From Alistipes sp. (lineage in GTDB: Bacteria; Bacteroidota; Bacteroidia; Bacteroidales; Rikenellaceae): 64,000 bases of DNA. Each line of letters begins with the position of its first letter. Within the stretch, counting starts at the first letter, position 1. A model generated the notes under the pieces. That model saw only the letters and a list, made by a program, of their open reading frames with translations, did not search any database and was not told the DNA's origin. Shown in pieces: positions 26,763 through 34,934 of this stretch. Where the stretch lies: NCBI GenBank assembly GCA_017555695.1, contig JAFZFX010000049.1, forward strand, positions 62,001-126,000, given 5' to 3'. Made by a program: the position numbers and the translations under genes.

Positions 26763-27911
26763 ATGAAGAGATTTTTGCTATGTGCAGTGTCGCTGTTTGC
26801 GATTCTGCTGAGTGGTTGTACAGCATCTGACCCCTTGAAGAAGGAGTTGGAGCAGGCCCTTAAGGTGGCTGTGGAACAGGATAAGCAGCAGGCTATACGA
26901 ATGAATGGTTTTGAGACCAAGTTGCCACGAACATTCGAAAAGGGCGAGGTGAAGTTTGCCGATGCTCGCGGTTGGGTGTGTGGTTTCTTCCCTGGTTCGC
27001 TGTGGCTTTTGTATGAGCATACGGGCGATGCCGAGTTGAAGACTCTGGCCGAGCAGTACACTCGCCGTGTGGAGTCTGCAAAGGATGATAAGGGTACTCA
27101 CGACTTGGGCTTTATGATTTTCTGCTCATTCGGTAATGCCTACCGCCTGACTGGTGACGAGTATTACAAGGGCGTAATCGAGCAGGCAGCCAAGTCGCTC
27201 GTTACACGATATAACCCGACAGTTGGTTGCATCCGCTCGTGGAACACTCACCGCAAGGAGAACCCCGAGATGGACTTTATGGTTATCATCGACAATATGA
27301 TGAACCTCGAGATGCTGGAGTGGGTTGGCGGATATGACGAGATCACCCGTTCGCACGCCTATACAACCATCAAAAACCACTTCCGTGAGGATAATAGTTC
27401 GTTCCATGTTGTGGCTTACAACGAGCTCACGGGCGAGGTTGTCGAGAAGCGTACAGCGCAGGGCTTCAAGAATGAGTCGGCTTGGGCGCGTGGTCAGTCG
27501 TGGGGCTTGTATGGCTACACTATGATGTATCGTATGACAAACGACGAGACCTACCTGCAGCAGGCTGTTAAGATTGCCGATTACCTGATTGCTCGCCTTC
27601 CCGCCGATGCTATTCCTAACTGGGACTACGATGCAGATGTTCAGATGAAGGACTCTTCGGCTGGTGCCATTATGGCTTCGGCTCTGATAGAGTTGTATGG
27701 CTTCACACAGAACGATACCTACCTCGATACCGCAAAGCGCCAGTTGCACTCGCTCTGCTCTGATGCGTATTTTGCTAAGTTGGGCGAAAATGGTAACTTC
27801 CTTCTGAAGCACGGCGTAGGTCACCTTCCCGGTAAGTCGGAGATTGATGTACCGCTGTCGTATGGCGACTACTACTTTATCGAGGCCGCAATGCGTTATT
27901 TGGCGTTGTAG
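26763..27911 (+). CDS. Glycoside hydrolase family 88 lipoprotein
   Basis: The 382-residue protein has a lipoprotein signal (MKRFLLCAVSLFAILLSGC, Cys at 19). It shows GH88 features: WVCGFFPGSLWLLYEHTGD near 78, the catalytic-Asp segment IIDNMMNLEML near 178, and ESAWARGQSWGLYGY near 239. GH88 enzymes release unsaturated uronic acids from oligosaccharides made by polysaccharide lyases, such as glycosaminoglycans. No lyase or SusC/D pair is beside it. It is followed by its own terminator. Confidence 0.87.
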   Translation: MKRFLLCAVSLFAILLSGCTASDPLKKELEQALKVAVEQDKQQAIRMNGFETKLPRTFEKGEVKFADARGWVCGFFPGSLWLLYEHTGDAELKTLAEQYTRRVESAKDDKGTHDLGFMIFCSFGNAYRLTGDEYYKGVIEQAAKSLVTRYNPTVGCIRSWNTHRKENPEMDFMVIIDNMMNLEMLEWVGGYDEITRSHAYTTIKNHFREDNSSFHVVAYNELTGEVVEKRTAQGFKNESAWARGQSWGLYGYTMMYRMTNDETYLQQAVKIADYLIARLPADAIPNWDYDADVQMKDSSAGAIMASALIELYGFTQNDTYLDTAKRQLHSLCSDAYFAKLGENGNFLLKHGVGHLPGKSEIDVPLSYGDYYFIEAAMRYLAL

Positions 27912-27933
27912 TATAAGGTCTTGTATTAAGATA

Positions 27934-27970
27934 ATAGGCTGGCTAATTCTATTAGCCAGCCTATTTTTAT
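27934..27970 (+). terminator. Terminator of the GH88 gene
   Basis: A perfect 13-base stem (ATAGGCTGGCTAA / TTAGCCAGCCTAT) with a five-base loop is followed by a short T run, 23 bases past the stop. Confidence 0.9.
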
Positions 27971-27984
27971 GGTGCGAAAGGTAC

Positions 27985-28013
27985 AAAAAAAGGACAAACC
28001 TTTCGATTTGTCC
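27985..28013 (-). terminator. Minus-strand terminator behind the tRNA-fMet 3' remnant
   Basis: Read on the minus strand, GGACAAA / TTTGTCC closes an eight-base loop and is followed by seven T. It sits directly after the duplicated tRNA 3' end, as a terminator would after a complete tRNA gene. Confidence 0.75.
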
Positions 28014-28015
28014 TC

Positions 28016-28036
28016 TTTAGTAGCGGGGGGAGGACT
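28016..28036 (-). repeat. Duplicated 3' end of tRNA-fMet (remnant copy)
   Basis: These 21 bases are identical to 28197-28217, which covers the T-loop end, acceptor 3' strand and flank of the tRNA-fMet gene. No 5' tRNA half accompanies this copy. The 160 bases between the copies contain palindromes (28040-28058, CAAATTGC/GCAATTTG; 28071-28092, CTTGCA/TGCAAG) and GGTTCGAACC, but no gene. Confidence 0.85.
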
Positions 28037-28157
28037 AATCAAATTGCTATGCAATTTGCTTTTCCTCCTTCTTGCAAGACATAGCCTGCAAGCAGTCTCT
28101 GCCCTTGCTTCGTGCGTCGGTTCGAACCTACGGTTCTCGCCCTCACTCCAGGTATAT

Positions 28158-28190
28158 AAAAAACTAACGGAGCACCATTTGGTACTCCGT
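28158..28190 (-). terminator. Terminator of tRNA-fMet
   Basis: On the minus strand ACGGAGTACC / GGTGCTCCGT with a four-base loop is followed by TAGTTTTTTATA, 12 bases after the tRNA 3' end. Confidence 0.75.
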
Positions 28191-28196
28191 TTTCGT

Positions 28197-28217
28197 TTTA
28201 GTAGCGGGGGGAGGACT
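28197..28217 (-). repeat. Duplicated 3' end of tRNA-fMet (copy in the intact gene)
   Basis: This is the 21-base partner of 28016-28036, 181 bases away in the same orientation. It includes the tRNA's acceptor 3' strand and five bases beyond it. Confidence 0.85.
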
Positions 28218-28274
28218 CGAACCTCCGACCTCCGGGTTATGAGCCCGACGAGCTGCCAACTGCTCTACCCCGCG
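28202..28274 (-). tRNA. Initiator tRNA-fMet (CAT)
   Basis: The minus strand gives CGCGGGG at the 5' end against CCCCGCT at the 3' end. The resulting unpaired C1-U72 and the three G-C pairs next to the CTCATAA anticodon loop are initiator-tRNA marks. Anticodon is CAT, discriminator A, and CCA is not encoded. Confidence 0.95.
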
Positions 28275-28321
28275 ATGTATCGTTATATGGGTTAAACCCG
28301 ATATTTCTCATTTGCGTGGTG

Positions 28322-28352
28322 CAAAGATAGTGAAAAAAAATGGTCTCTGCAA
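28322..28352 (-). promoter_or_regulatory. Promoter of tRNA-fMet
   Basis: On the minus strand TTG, 20 bases, then TATCTTTG ends 47 bases before the tRNA. This is the full Bacteroidetes consensus. Confidence 0.75.
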
Positions 28353-28414
28353 AAATATTTTAGACTTTTTTATATCACGAGTAGCCAAATGCTTGAAAAT
28401 CAGTCGTTATAATT

Positions 28415-30208
28415 TTACTTAATATTTGCCGCAACTATCTCCGAGAGGTCTTTTACCGTGTTTTTTGCTCCGCGGGCGATAGCTTTCTTGCAGAGCGGGC
28501 AAGCCGTCACGATGGTCTGGGCAGCGGTGGCATCCAGCTCCTCGGCGACACCTCGCGCGATGGTGAGTTGCTGCCTATCGTCGATGGCGGTGTTCGCTAG
28601 TGACGAGCCACAGCAGAGTGCATCCTTGCGGGTGTGTGCTGGCTCGAGCAACTTGCCGATGTTCTCTATCACGGCACGCGGCTCGTCGTATATGCCACTG
28701 CCGCGTCCAAGCTCGCAGGGGTCGTGATAGGTGAATGTGCTCTCGGCCGAGTAACCCACTTGAAGGCGTCCTTGGCGTAACAGACGAAGGATATACTCCG
28801 AGTGGTGCAACACCTCGATGCCCTCCAACTTATACTCCTCGCGGAATACACGCAGGCATATGGGGCACGATGTCACGAGTGTGGTTATGCGGTGCTTGTA
28901 GAATAGCTCCTTGTTGTAGTCAATCATCTTCTGTGCCGAGTCGCTCTCGCCCGAGAGTTTCAGGGGGCGACCGCAGCATACGCCACCGCTCTTGTCGGCC
29001 CACCACACATCCTCGCGTGCAGCCTCAAATATCTGCTGCATAGCGGTGAGGGTGTTGGGCGTGAGCAGGGTCATACACCCCGCAAAATAGCCTACGCGGC
29101 CATCACCCTCCGAACGGTCGAGGTTACGCAAATATTTGTAACGGTTCTCGTTGGGGATGTTTCGCATCGATGTGCGCGAATTCTGGCGCAGGGTGTTGAG
29201 GTTGATGCCTACGGGACATATCGCCTCGCAACGGCCACACATCAGACAGTTGTTGGCAATCTTCTGCTGCAACATATTGTAGCGGCGGTCACGCAGGAAA
29301 TAGACCGACTGCACATCGTTTATACCCAACTGCGCCTGCAACTGACAGGGGTCGATGCAGATACCACATCTCGAGCAAGCCTCCACCTCGAAGTTGTCGT
29401 AAGATTTCTCTTTGGTCTCGGGTTTGAGATGGAAGTGGCGCAGGAAGATGAGCGGTATCTCGGTGAAGATGTGCATATATCGAGAGAACGGCATCGTCAG
29501 GAAGAATATGCCGAGCGCCGACGAGTATGCCCACCATAGTGGCTCGTAGATTGTGTGCAAAATATCGGCATTGATACCCTCGGCCAGCAAGTGACCGATG
29601 CCTCCCGTCAGGAACCCTCCGCCACCATAGATGGCGCAGGTGACGCTCTCGGCCAGCAGTCGGAGCGGGAAGATAAACCACAGCGCAGAGAGAGCTATGC
29701 GGTCGAATGTGATGTGCTTGGTGGCGCGCTTCATACCCATAGCGCGTGAGCGCAGGCGCTTTAGCCACGCCAGCGTTACGCCAGATAATACGACGAGCAG
29801 TAGCAAGTCCATCACAAAGTCGAATGTGGGCTTATGCGTGCCAAAATCATTCAGCGCAGCGAAGTATTTGAAAAAGACATGCCCCTGCAGCGGCACCCAC
29901 TTTAGTCCGAGGTATGCCACGGTCTCAATCCAGCCCACGGCGATAAGTAGAAACCAACCGAAGGCCAGACTCATATGCATATATCCCAATAGTGGATTCA
30001 CGCGAAAGATGCGGCAGTGTAGCAACGATTCGCGCACCACCTCCCACGCAGCTGTGAAGAGACGAGGTGAAACTGCACCCTTGACGATTAGTTTGATGTC
30101 GGAGCGAGGTAGGTCTCTTAACCACGATATATATTTGGCGGCAATGATGATGAACATCACTGTCGCTCCAACTATGAACGGGATACAGAAATCTGCAAAA
30201 AAGGTCAT
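28415..30208 (-). CDS. Membrane-anchored HdrD/GlpC-like iron-sulfur oxidoreductase
   Basis: From the ATG at 30208, one base after the previous stop, the protein has 597 residues. The N-terminal ~270 residues carry five or six membrane helices of NarI-like character with several His that could bind haem. Two [4Fe-4S] motifs follow (CSRCGICIDPC near 284, CLMCGRCEAICP near 323), then two cysteine-rich CCG domains (CCGRPLKLSG, SCPICLRVF, CCGSSLANT, ACPLCKKA). Such proteins pass electrons between the quinone pool and a thiol/disulfide or Hdr-type partner. It is the last gene of the cluster; its true redox partner is not known. Confidence 0.82.
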   Translation of the reverse strand: MTFFADFCIPFIVGATVMFIIIAAKYISWLRDLPRSDIKLIVKGAVSPRLFTAAWEVVRESLLHCRIFRVNPLLGYMHMSLAFGWFLLIAVGWIETVAYLGLKWVPLQGHVFFKYFAALNDFGTHKPTFDFVMDLLLLVVLSGVTLAWLKRLRSRAMGMKRATKHITFDRIALSALWFIFPLRLLAESVTCAIYGGGGFLTGGIGHLLAEGINADILHTIYEPLWWAYSSALGIFFLTMPFSRYMHIFTEIPLIFLRHFHLKPETKEKSYDNFEVEACSRCGICIDPCQLQAQLGINDVQSVYFLRDRRYNMLQQKIANNCLMCGRCEAICPVGINLNTLRQNSRTSMRNIPNENRYKYLRNLDRSEGDGRVGYFAGCMTLLTPNTLTAMQQIFEAAREDVWWADKSGGVCCGRPLKLSGESDSAQKMIDYNKELFYKHRITTLVTSCPICLRVFREEYKLEGIEVLHHSEYILRLLRQGRLQVGYSAESTFTYHDPCELGRGSGIYDEPRAVIENIGKLLEPAHTRKDALCCGSSLANTAIDDRQQLTIARGVAEELDATAAQTIVTACPLCKKAIARGAKNTVKDLSEIVAANIK

Positions 30209-30209
30209 A

Positions 30210-30539
30210 TTAGAAATCTCCAAGTTTTCGTTTGATTAGCATAACCACGCCGCGAGTGTTGATGCCTCGGGGGCATACCAGACGGCACTTGCCACACAAC
30301 ATACATTTGTTCATCTCCTCGTATGCTCCCTGATACTCACCACGGCGCACCAAGGTGTGTACCTTGCGGAAGTTGAACTCCGTGAGGTTGCCCGCCGTGC
30401 AGGTAGCCGTGCAGGAGCCACAACCTATGCAGGCTTGCAGTTCTGGCATCTCCTTGATGACCTCCTTGCTCTTGTTCAAGTTGTTGCGGTTGAGGTCGAT
30501 GACGCGGGGTTTGTTTATCGAGAATCCGAAATTTATCAT
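30210..30539 (-). CDS. HdrC-like 4Fe-4S dicluster protein (small)
   Basis: The 109-residue protein has two [4Fe-4S] motifs, CIGCGSCTATC (near 36) and CMLCGKCRLVCP (near 80), spaced as in HdrC. The second motif is followed by RGINTRGVV. It would shuttle electrons between the flavoprotein and the CCG-domain subunits. It is almost contiguous with the membrane protein gene downstream. Confidence 0.85.
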   Translation of the reverse strand: MINFGFSINKPRVIDLNRNNLNKSKEVIKEMPELQACIGCGSCTATCTAGNLTEFNFRKVHTLVRRGEYQGAYEEMNKCMLCGKCRLVCPRGINTRGVVMLIKRKLGDF

Positions 30540-30568
30540 CTTGAAAATGGGTCTGTTGTTGGGGTTGT

Positions 30569-31582
30569 CTATTTTTTACTCTCAAGCCACGCCTTAACGC
30601 GGAGTGCTGCCGTAGCGCCGTCGTTCAGCGCTTCGCCCACATTTTTCGGTGCGGTGATGGCACCAGCGTAGAATATGCCCTCCACATTACTCTCGGTGTT
30701 GTGTAGGAACGAGTCGCGCGGCTGCATAAAACCACTTGGTTGGCAGCGCAGGTTGCTGTTGGCCGCAAAATGGCTGTTGTCGTCGTTGGCGCGCATACCC
30801 GTCAGCAGAACGAGCATATCGACGCCCATCCTCAGAGGTCGGCCCGTGAGCGTGTCCTCGGCCTTGATTTGCAAGCGCTTGTCGATGTTGGGGCTAACCT
30901 CCGATATGCGGCCTCTGACGAAGTGTACATTATAGGTCTGCTGCGCTTCTCGGTACATCTCCTCGTAGCCAGGGCCGAACATTCTGATATCCATATAAAA
31001 GTTGAATACATCGGCCGCAGGGTATAGCTGCTTGAGTTCGATGGCCTGCTTGACGCCCGTCACGCAGCACACCTTCGAACAGTGGCGCTGACATACTTTC
31101 TCGTCGCGTGAACCTACGCAGTGCAAAATGGCAATGCGGCGGGGTGTGCTACCATCCTTCATACGCACATCGCCTTTGTTGAACATCTCCTCGAGGTCGG
31201 CCGAGGTGATTACATTGTCGTAAATGCCATAACCATACTCCTCTTTGATGCGGGCATCGAAGAGCGTATAGCCCGTAGCAATCACTACGGCGTCACACTC
31301 CAACTCCTTGCCAGAGGCGAGCGCAACCTTCGTGGAGGAGATCTCCACCGCCTTGCTACCCGTCATTATGGTGATGTTTTGCGCCTGAGCTAACTTCAGC
31401 CTCAGTCCGCTCAACACCTCGTCGGCAGGGGTAAATGTTGGGAAGAGTTTGTGCCAGCCACGAATCTTTCCGCCCATATCGGAATCCTTCTCAAGGAGTG
31501 TCACCTTGAAGTTGTGGGCGGCGAGTTCGGCTGCACACTGCATACCTGCTACGCCTCCGCCAATGACTATAATGTGTTTCAT
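30569..31582 (-). CDS. HdrA-like FAD flavoprotein (short form)
   Basis: The 337-residue protein begins with an FAD Rossmann motif (IIVIGGGVAGMQCAAELA). It has the HdrA-type Cys segment (CVGSRDEKVCQRHCS and CCVTGVKQA, near 154-176) and a C-terminal FAD-contact motif (GIFYAGAITAPKNVGEAL near 305). Methanogen HdrA is about twice as long and carries extra ferredoxin domains, which are absent here. Electron bifurcation is therefore uncertain. It is flanked by HdrB- and HdrC-like genes on the same strand. Confidence 0.83.
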   Translation of the reverse strand: MKHIIVIGGGVAGMQCAAELAAHNFKVTLLEKDSDMGGKIRGWHKLFPTFTPADEVLSGLRLKLAQAQNITIMTGSKAVEISSTKVALASGKELECDAVVIATGYTLFDARIKEEYGYGIYDNVITSADLEEMFNKGDVRMKDGSTPRRIAILHCVGSRDEKVCQRHCSKVCCVTGVKQAIELKQLYPAADVFNFYMDIRMFGPGYEEMYREAQQTYNVHFVRGRISEVSPNIDKRLQIKAEDTLTGRPLRMGVDMLVLLTGMRANDDNSHFAANSNLRCQPSGFMQPRDSFLHNTESNVEGIFYAGAITAPKNVGEALNDGATAALRVKAWLESKK

Positions 31583-31622
31583 AGAGTTATCTGTTTTATT
31601 GTGGCATTAACTTCGCCGTAGT

Positions 31623-32711
31623 TTATCGTTTAATGAAGTATCGGGCATCGTTGCACGAGTAGCTATTTACCACAGCCTTGTCGGGACGCCCCATGTATTT
31701 ACCATTCTTGCCAAGATATTTGGCCGATGGGTCATACTCTACGCCCATCTTGTCCAGCAATGGCTCTACATCCACCTGGTGCATCTGCATTCCCAACTCC
31801 CACGGGTCGTAGCCAAGCACCAAACCTGCCATCTCTTCGTATGTGAGGACGGGGATTCCTGCACCGTTCTGGCCATAGATTGTGCCATCCATCTCGGCTA
31901 TGGTGTATTGCCACTTGTCGAGGAACATCGAGCATCCGGGGCAGTTGCAGACAATGAAGTCGGGCTTGTAGGGAGCCATGCTCTCCAACTTTCGATGCGA
32001 GTTCGATATCGAGTATCCGCGGTTGGCCTGCACCAGATAGTTGCGGAAGCCGAAGCCGCAACAGTGGCGTCTTTCAGAGTAGTCCACCAACTCTCCGCCC
32101 CACGATTCTACCATACCTGCCAGCACATAGGGGAACTCCGAGCCTCCAATTCCCGACTTGGGGAAAATCTTGGCGTAGTGGCAGCCAATGTGTTCTACAA
32201 CCTTCAACGGCTCGCCTGTATATACATTCACCAACTTGCGCTTGGCCTTTTGCGCTATGGCCTCGCGGTGGTGGAAGATGATATCGGATGTGTGCGCCAG
32301 ATTTTTCGGCTTCTTGAACTCGCGACCAGTAGCCTTGTAGAGGTTCTCGCGTGTCTTCTCCTCGGTCTCGGGAAACTCCTCCCAAGTGGCCAAAAGCTCG
32401 GTGTAGATGCCGAATGAGGTGATGCACGACGAGGTAAAATTCTCATACCCCGCATCGTTCATCAGTGCAAACTGACGGGCCACAACAGTCATAATAGTCT
32501 CTAAAGGCACCACATCAGAGTGGTAGCCGATGCCTGTGCACGATGTGTGCAGCGGGTCATCGAATATGTCGCGCTCGAGGTCTTTGCTCAGTATGTTGAG
32601 GAACGCCTTTTCGCTGCCAGGAAAGAAGTTCTGACGGATGCACGAGCGAGCATAATAGTAGTGGTCGTCGGCTATATCTTTCTGGTAATCTGTCCAACTA
32701 TTGCGTTTCAT
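31623..32711 (-). CDS. HdrB-like CCG-domain subunit
   Basis: The 362-residue protein carries two cysteine-rich CCG domains. One is recognisable in CTGIGYHSD and SSCITSF (near 58-96); the second in GCHYAKIFP, HCCGFGF and CNCPGCSMFLDKW (near 178-270). In HdrB these bind the noncubane cluster that cleaves a disulfide. The substrate in this bacterium, which has no sign of methanogenesis in the window, is unknown. The gene lies between the HdrC-like and HdrA-like genes. Confidence 0.82.
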   Translation of the reverse strand: MKRNSWTDYQKDIADDHYYYARSCIRQNFFPGSEKAFLNILSKDLERDIFDDPLHTSCTGIGYHSDVVPLETIMTVVARQFALMNDAGYENFTSSCITSFGIYTELLATWEEFPETEEKTRENLYKATGREFKKPKNLAHTSDIIFHHREAIAQKAKRKLVNVYTGEPLKVVEHIGCHYAKIFPKSGIGGSEFPYVLAGMVESWGGELVDYSERRHCCGFGFRNYLVQANRGYSISNSHRKLESMAPYKPDFIVCNCPGCSMFLDKWQYTIAEMDGTIYGQNGAGIPVLTYEEMAGLVLGYDPWELGMQMHQVDVEPLLDKMGVEYDPSAKYLGKNGKYMGRPDKAVVNSYSCNDARYFIKR

Positions 32712-32716
32712 AACCT

Positions 32717-33412
32717 TTAGTAGTGTTCGTTAGAGTTGCGTGTATAAATCTCCATAAAGTACTCCTCGTTGGCGCCGTCAAAACCCATCTCGCGGGCTTT
32801 GCGGTCGGAGTGGCGCTCTATGGTCTCGAACATCTCGGTGCCACCCGTAACATCGAATATGCGGTTTATCTCGTCGAGTGTCTCGTCGCTCACCTTACGC
32901 AGTGCGCCTGCGCCCTCCTTGCCATAGACGGGGGTGAATTGTCCGTAAATCTGCTCGTCGTTGTCGATAATCCAGCGCCATACGGTACCCTGCTCGGGGT
33001 GGAGTTCGGGGCGGATGTTGCGAGGTGTGAGGCAGTAGCCTGTTCGTAGTATATTATCTCCAATGGCACGCTTCAAAGCCAACTGCTGACGACCCTTCTC
33101 GCTCTCAACAAAGAAACCCAACTTCTGCGACAGCGTACGCAGTGCCTGAATCACATAGGCTGGGGTATTGCCACGAGGACAGCGCGGACGGCACGACATA
33201 CACTCGCCGCAGTACCAGATGGTCTCCCCCTTCATCAGCTCCTCGATGGCCTCGTCGTCGCGTGTCTGCACGATGCTGACAATCTGGCGAGGGTCGTAGT
33301 TGTAGAATGCTGCGGCGGGACACACTCCAGTGCAGACTCCGCAGTTCATACACGCGGTGAGCCCCTCCTTGAAGCGGATATCCTCCATCAGCATATCGAA
33401 ATATTTAGCCAT
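32717..33412 (-). CDS. HdrC-like 4Fe-4S protein, first gene of the Hdr-like cluster
   Basis: From the ATG at 33412 the protein has 231 residues. Two [4Fe-4S] motifs are visible near the N-terminus: CMNCGVCTGVCPA (near 21) and CGECMSCRPRCPRG (near 67). The C-terminal ~130 residues have no motif I recognise. The frame can be extended to a TTG at 33460, but that would translate the hairpin at 33419-33448, so the ATG is preferred. It stands at the head of five same-strand genes. Confidence 0.82.
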   Translation of the reverse strand: MAKYFDMLMEDIRFKEGLTACMNCGVCTGVCPAAAFYNYDPRQIVSIVQTRDDEAIEELMKGETIWYCGECMSCRPRCPRGNTPAYVIQALRTLSQKLGFFVESEKGRQQLALKRAIGDNILRTGYCLTPRNIRPELHPEQGTVWRWIIDNDEQIYGQFTPVYGKEGAGALRKVSDETLDEINRIFDVTGGTEMFETIERHSDRKAREMGFDGANEEYFMEIYTRNSNEHY

Positions 33413-33448
33413 AAAAAAAGTAACTTTGCTTGCAGAAGCAAAGTTACT
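33413..33448 (-). terminator. Terminator-like hairpin directly abutting the Hdr cluster start codon
   Basis: On the minus strand a perfect 13-base stem (AGTAACTTTGCTT / AAGCAAAGTTACT) with loop CTGC is followed by a seven-T run, and the next base is the A of the ATG at 33412. It could terminate the folA transcript, act as an attenuator, or both. It leaves no room for a ribosome-binding site. Confidence 0.8.
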
Positions 33449-33542
33449 ATATATAGGCAATATGAACGGTAGTATAAATACCCATTTTCTTTTGACGCGG
33501 CCAAAGGCTCGAGGCTAAAGATGCGCCGCGACAGAGAGGATT

Positions 33543-34022
33543 TTATCGCTTTTTATACTCCTCGAATGTGAAGGGGTAGGGGTACTTCTCGCCGCAGACA
33601 AACGACTCCTGGCTGATGAGTTCCCACTTCGATTCATCCCACTCGGGGAACGATGTGTCACCCTCGTAAGTGTGCTCGACGCGAGTTAAGTAGAACTTGT
33701 CGGCAATATCCATCGCCAAGGCGTAAATCTGTGCACCGCCGATGATGAAAATCTCCTCCTCTTGCGGGAAAAGAGCTATAGCATCCTCCAATGAACTCAC
33801 CACCGTGCAGCCCTCTATGTGGCTCTGTGTGCGTGAGATAACGACATTCTGGCGGTTGGGCAAGGGACGTCCCAATGACTCATAGGTCTTGCGACCCATG
33901 ATTACGGGGTGGCCCGAAGTGATGCGCTTGAAGTTACGCAAATCCTCGGAGATATGCCACAGAAGTGTATTTTTGTCGCCGATGACGCCATTCTTGGCTA
34001 CGGCTACTATAATGCTTATCAT
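33543..34022 (-). CDS. folA: Dihydrofolate reductase
   Basis: The 159-residue enzyme shows the standard DHFR pattern: ISIIVAVAKNGVIGD, LLWHISEDL with the catalytic acidic residue (near 27), GHPVIMGRKTYESLGRPLP and IFIIGGAQIYALA. It regenerates tetrahydrofolate, which thymidylate synthase, encoded 12 bases upstream, consumes. The two form a common operon. Confidence 0.95.
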   Translation of the reverse strand: MISIIVAVAKNGVIGDKNTLLWHISEDLRNFKRITSGHPVIMGRKTYESLGRPLPNRQNVVISRTQSHIEGCTVVSSLEDAIALFPQEEEIFIIGGAQIYALAMDIADKFYLTRVEHTYEGDTSFPEWDESKWELISQESFVCGEKYPYPFTFEEYKKR

Positions 34023-34034
34023 AATTGCTCCTTT

Positions 34035-34934
34035 TTAGAACGACATAGGTGCTTTGATGGCAGGATATGGGTCGTAACCCTCGAGTGTGAAATCCTCGTA
34101 GCGGAAGTCGAAAACCGACTTCACATCGGGGTTAAGACGCATACGCGGCAGTGCGCGAGGCTCGCGTGAGAGCTGCTCGGCCACCTGATCCGCGTGGTTC
34201 AGGTAGAGGTGTGTATCGCCCAGAGTATGAACGAACTCGCCCGCCTCAAGACCACACTCCTGTGCAATCATCATCGTAAGAAGTGCATACGAAGCGATGT
34301 TGAACGGCACGCCGAGGAATGTGTCGGCGCTACGCTGATAGAGTTGGCACGAGAGCTTACCCTCGGCAACATAGAATTGGAACAACACATGGCAGGGAGG
34401 CAGGGCCATATCGTCCACCTCGGCCACATTCCACGCCGAAACAATCATACGGCGTGAGTTGGGGTTATTCTTGATTGTGTCAATCACCTGACGAATCTGG
34501 TCGATGCTGCCGCCGTCGGGTTTGGGCCAGCTACGCCACTGATAGCCATACACATGGTTAAGGTCGCCATAGGCGTAACCCTCGATGGGAGAGGGGCTCT
34601 GTACGCTCGATGCTGCAAGGAACTCCTCCATCGTAATGGGCGTGATGCCTCGCTCGGCGCACAACTCTCCGTAGTAACGATAGGCATCGTTATCCCAGAT
34701 GTGTACTCCGTTGTCTACCAGATATTTGATATTGGTATCACCTGCCAGGAACCATAGCAATTCGTGTATTATACCCTTCAGAAAGACCTTCTTGGTTGTC
34801 AGCAACGGAAAACCGTCGGCCAGATTAAAGCGCATCTGATGGCCAAAGACACTGCGGGTGCCTGTTCCTGTGCGGTCGCCCTTAACGATACCATCGTTAG
34901 TGATGCGGCGAAGCAGGTCGAGATACTGTTTCAT
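34035..34934 (-). CDS. thyA: Thymidylate synthase
   Basis: The 299-residue ThyA has [17 protein letters not shown] near 20, [15 protein letters not shown] near 60, the catalytic Cys in [12 protein letters not shown] near 181, and [18 protein letters not shown] near 200. It methylates dUMP with methylene-tetrahydrofolate and yields dihydrofolate. Its ATG overlaps the lpxH stop by one base. Confidence 0.96.
   Translation of the reverse strand: MKQYLDLLRRITNDGIVKGDRTGTGTRSVFGHQMRFNLADGFPLLTTKKVFLKGIIHELLWFLAGDTNIKYLVDNGVHIWDNDAYRYYGELCAERGITPITMEEFLAASSVQSPSPIEGYAYGDLNHVYGYQWRSWPKPDGGSIDQIRQVIDTIKNNPNSRRMIVSAWNVAEVDDMALPPCHVLFQFYVAEGKLSCQLYQRSADTFLGVPFNIASYALLTMMIAQECGLEAGEFVHTLGDTHLYLNHADQVAEQLSREPRALPRMRLNPDVKSVFDFRYEDFTLEGYDPYPAIKAPMSF

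Noticed and set aside
27969-28295. 108-residue plus-strand ORF over the tRNA-fMet region
   Set aside because: It runs antisense through a terminator and a complete tRNA gene and encodes no known domain.
28415-33412. Methanogen-type electron-bifurcating HdrABC complex
   Set aside because: HdrA is about half length without extra ferredoxin domains, and no hydrogenase or MvhD partner is adjacent, so bifurcation is not supported.
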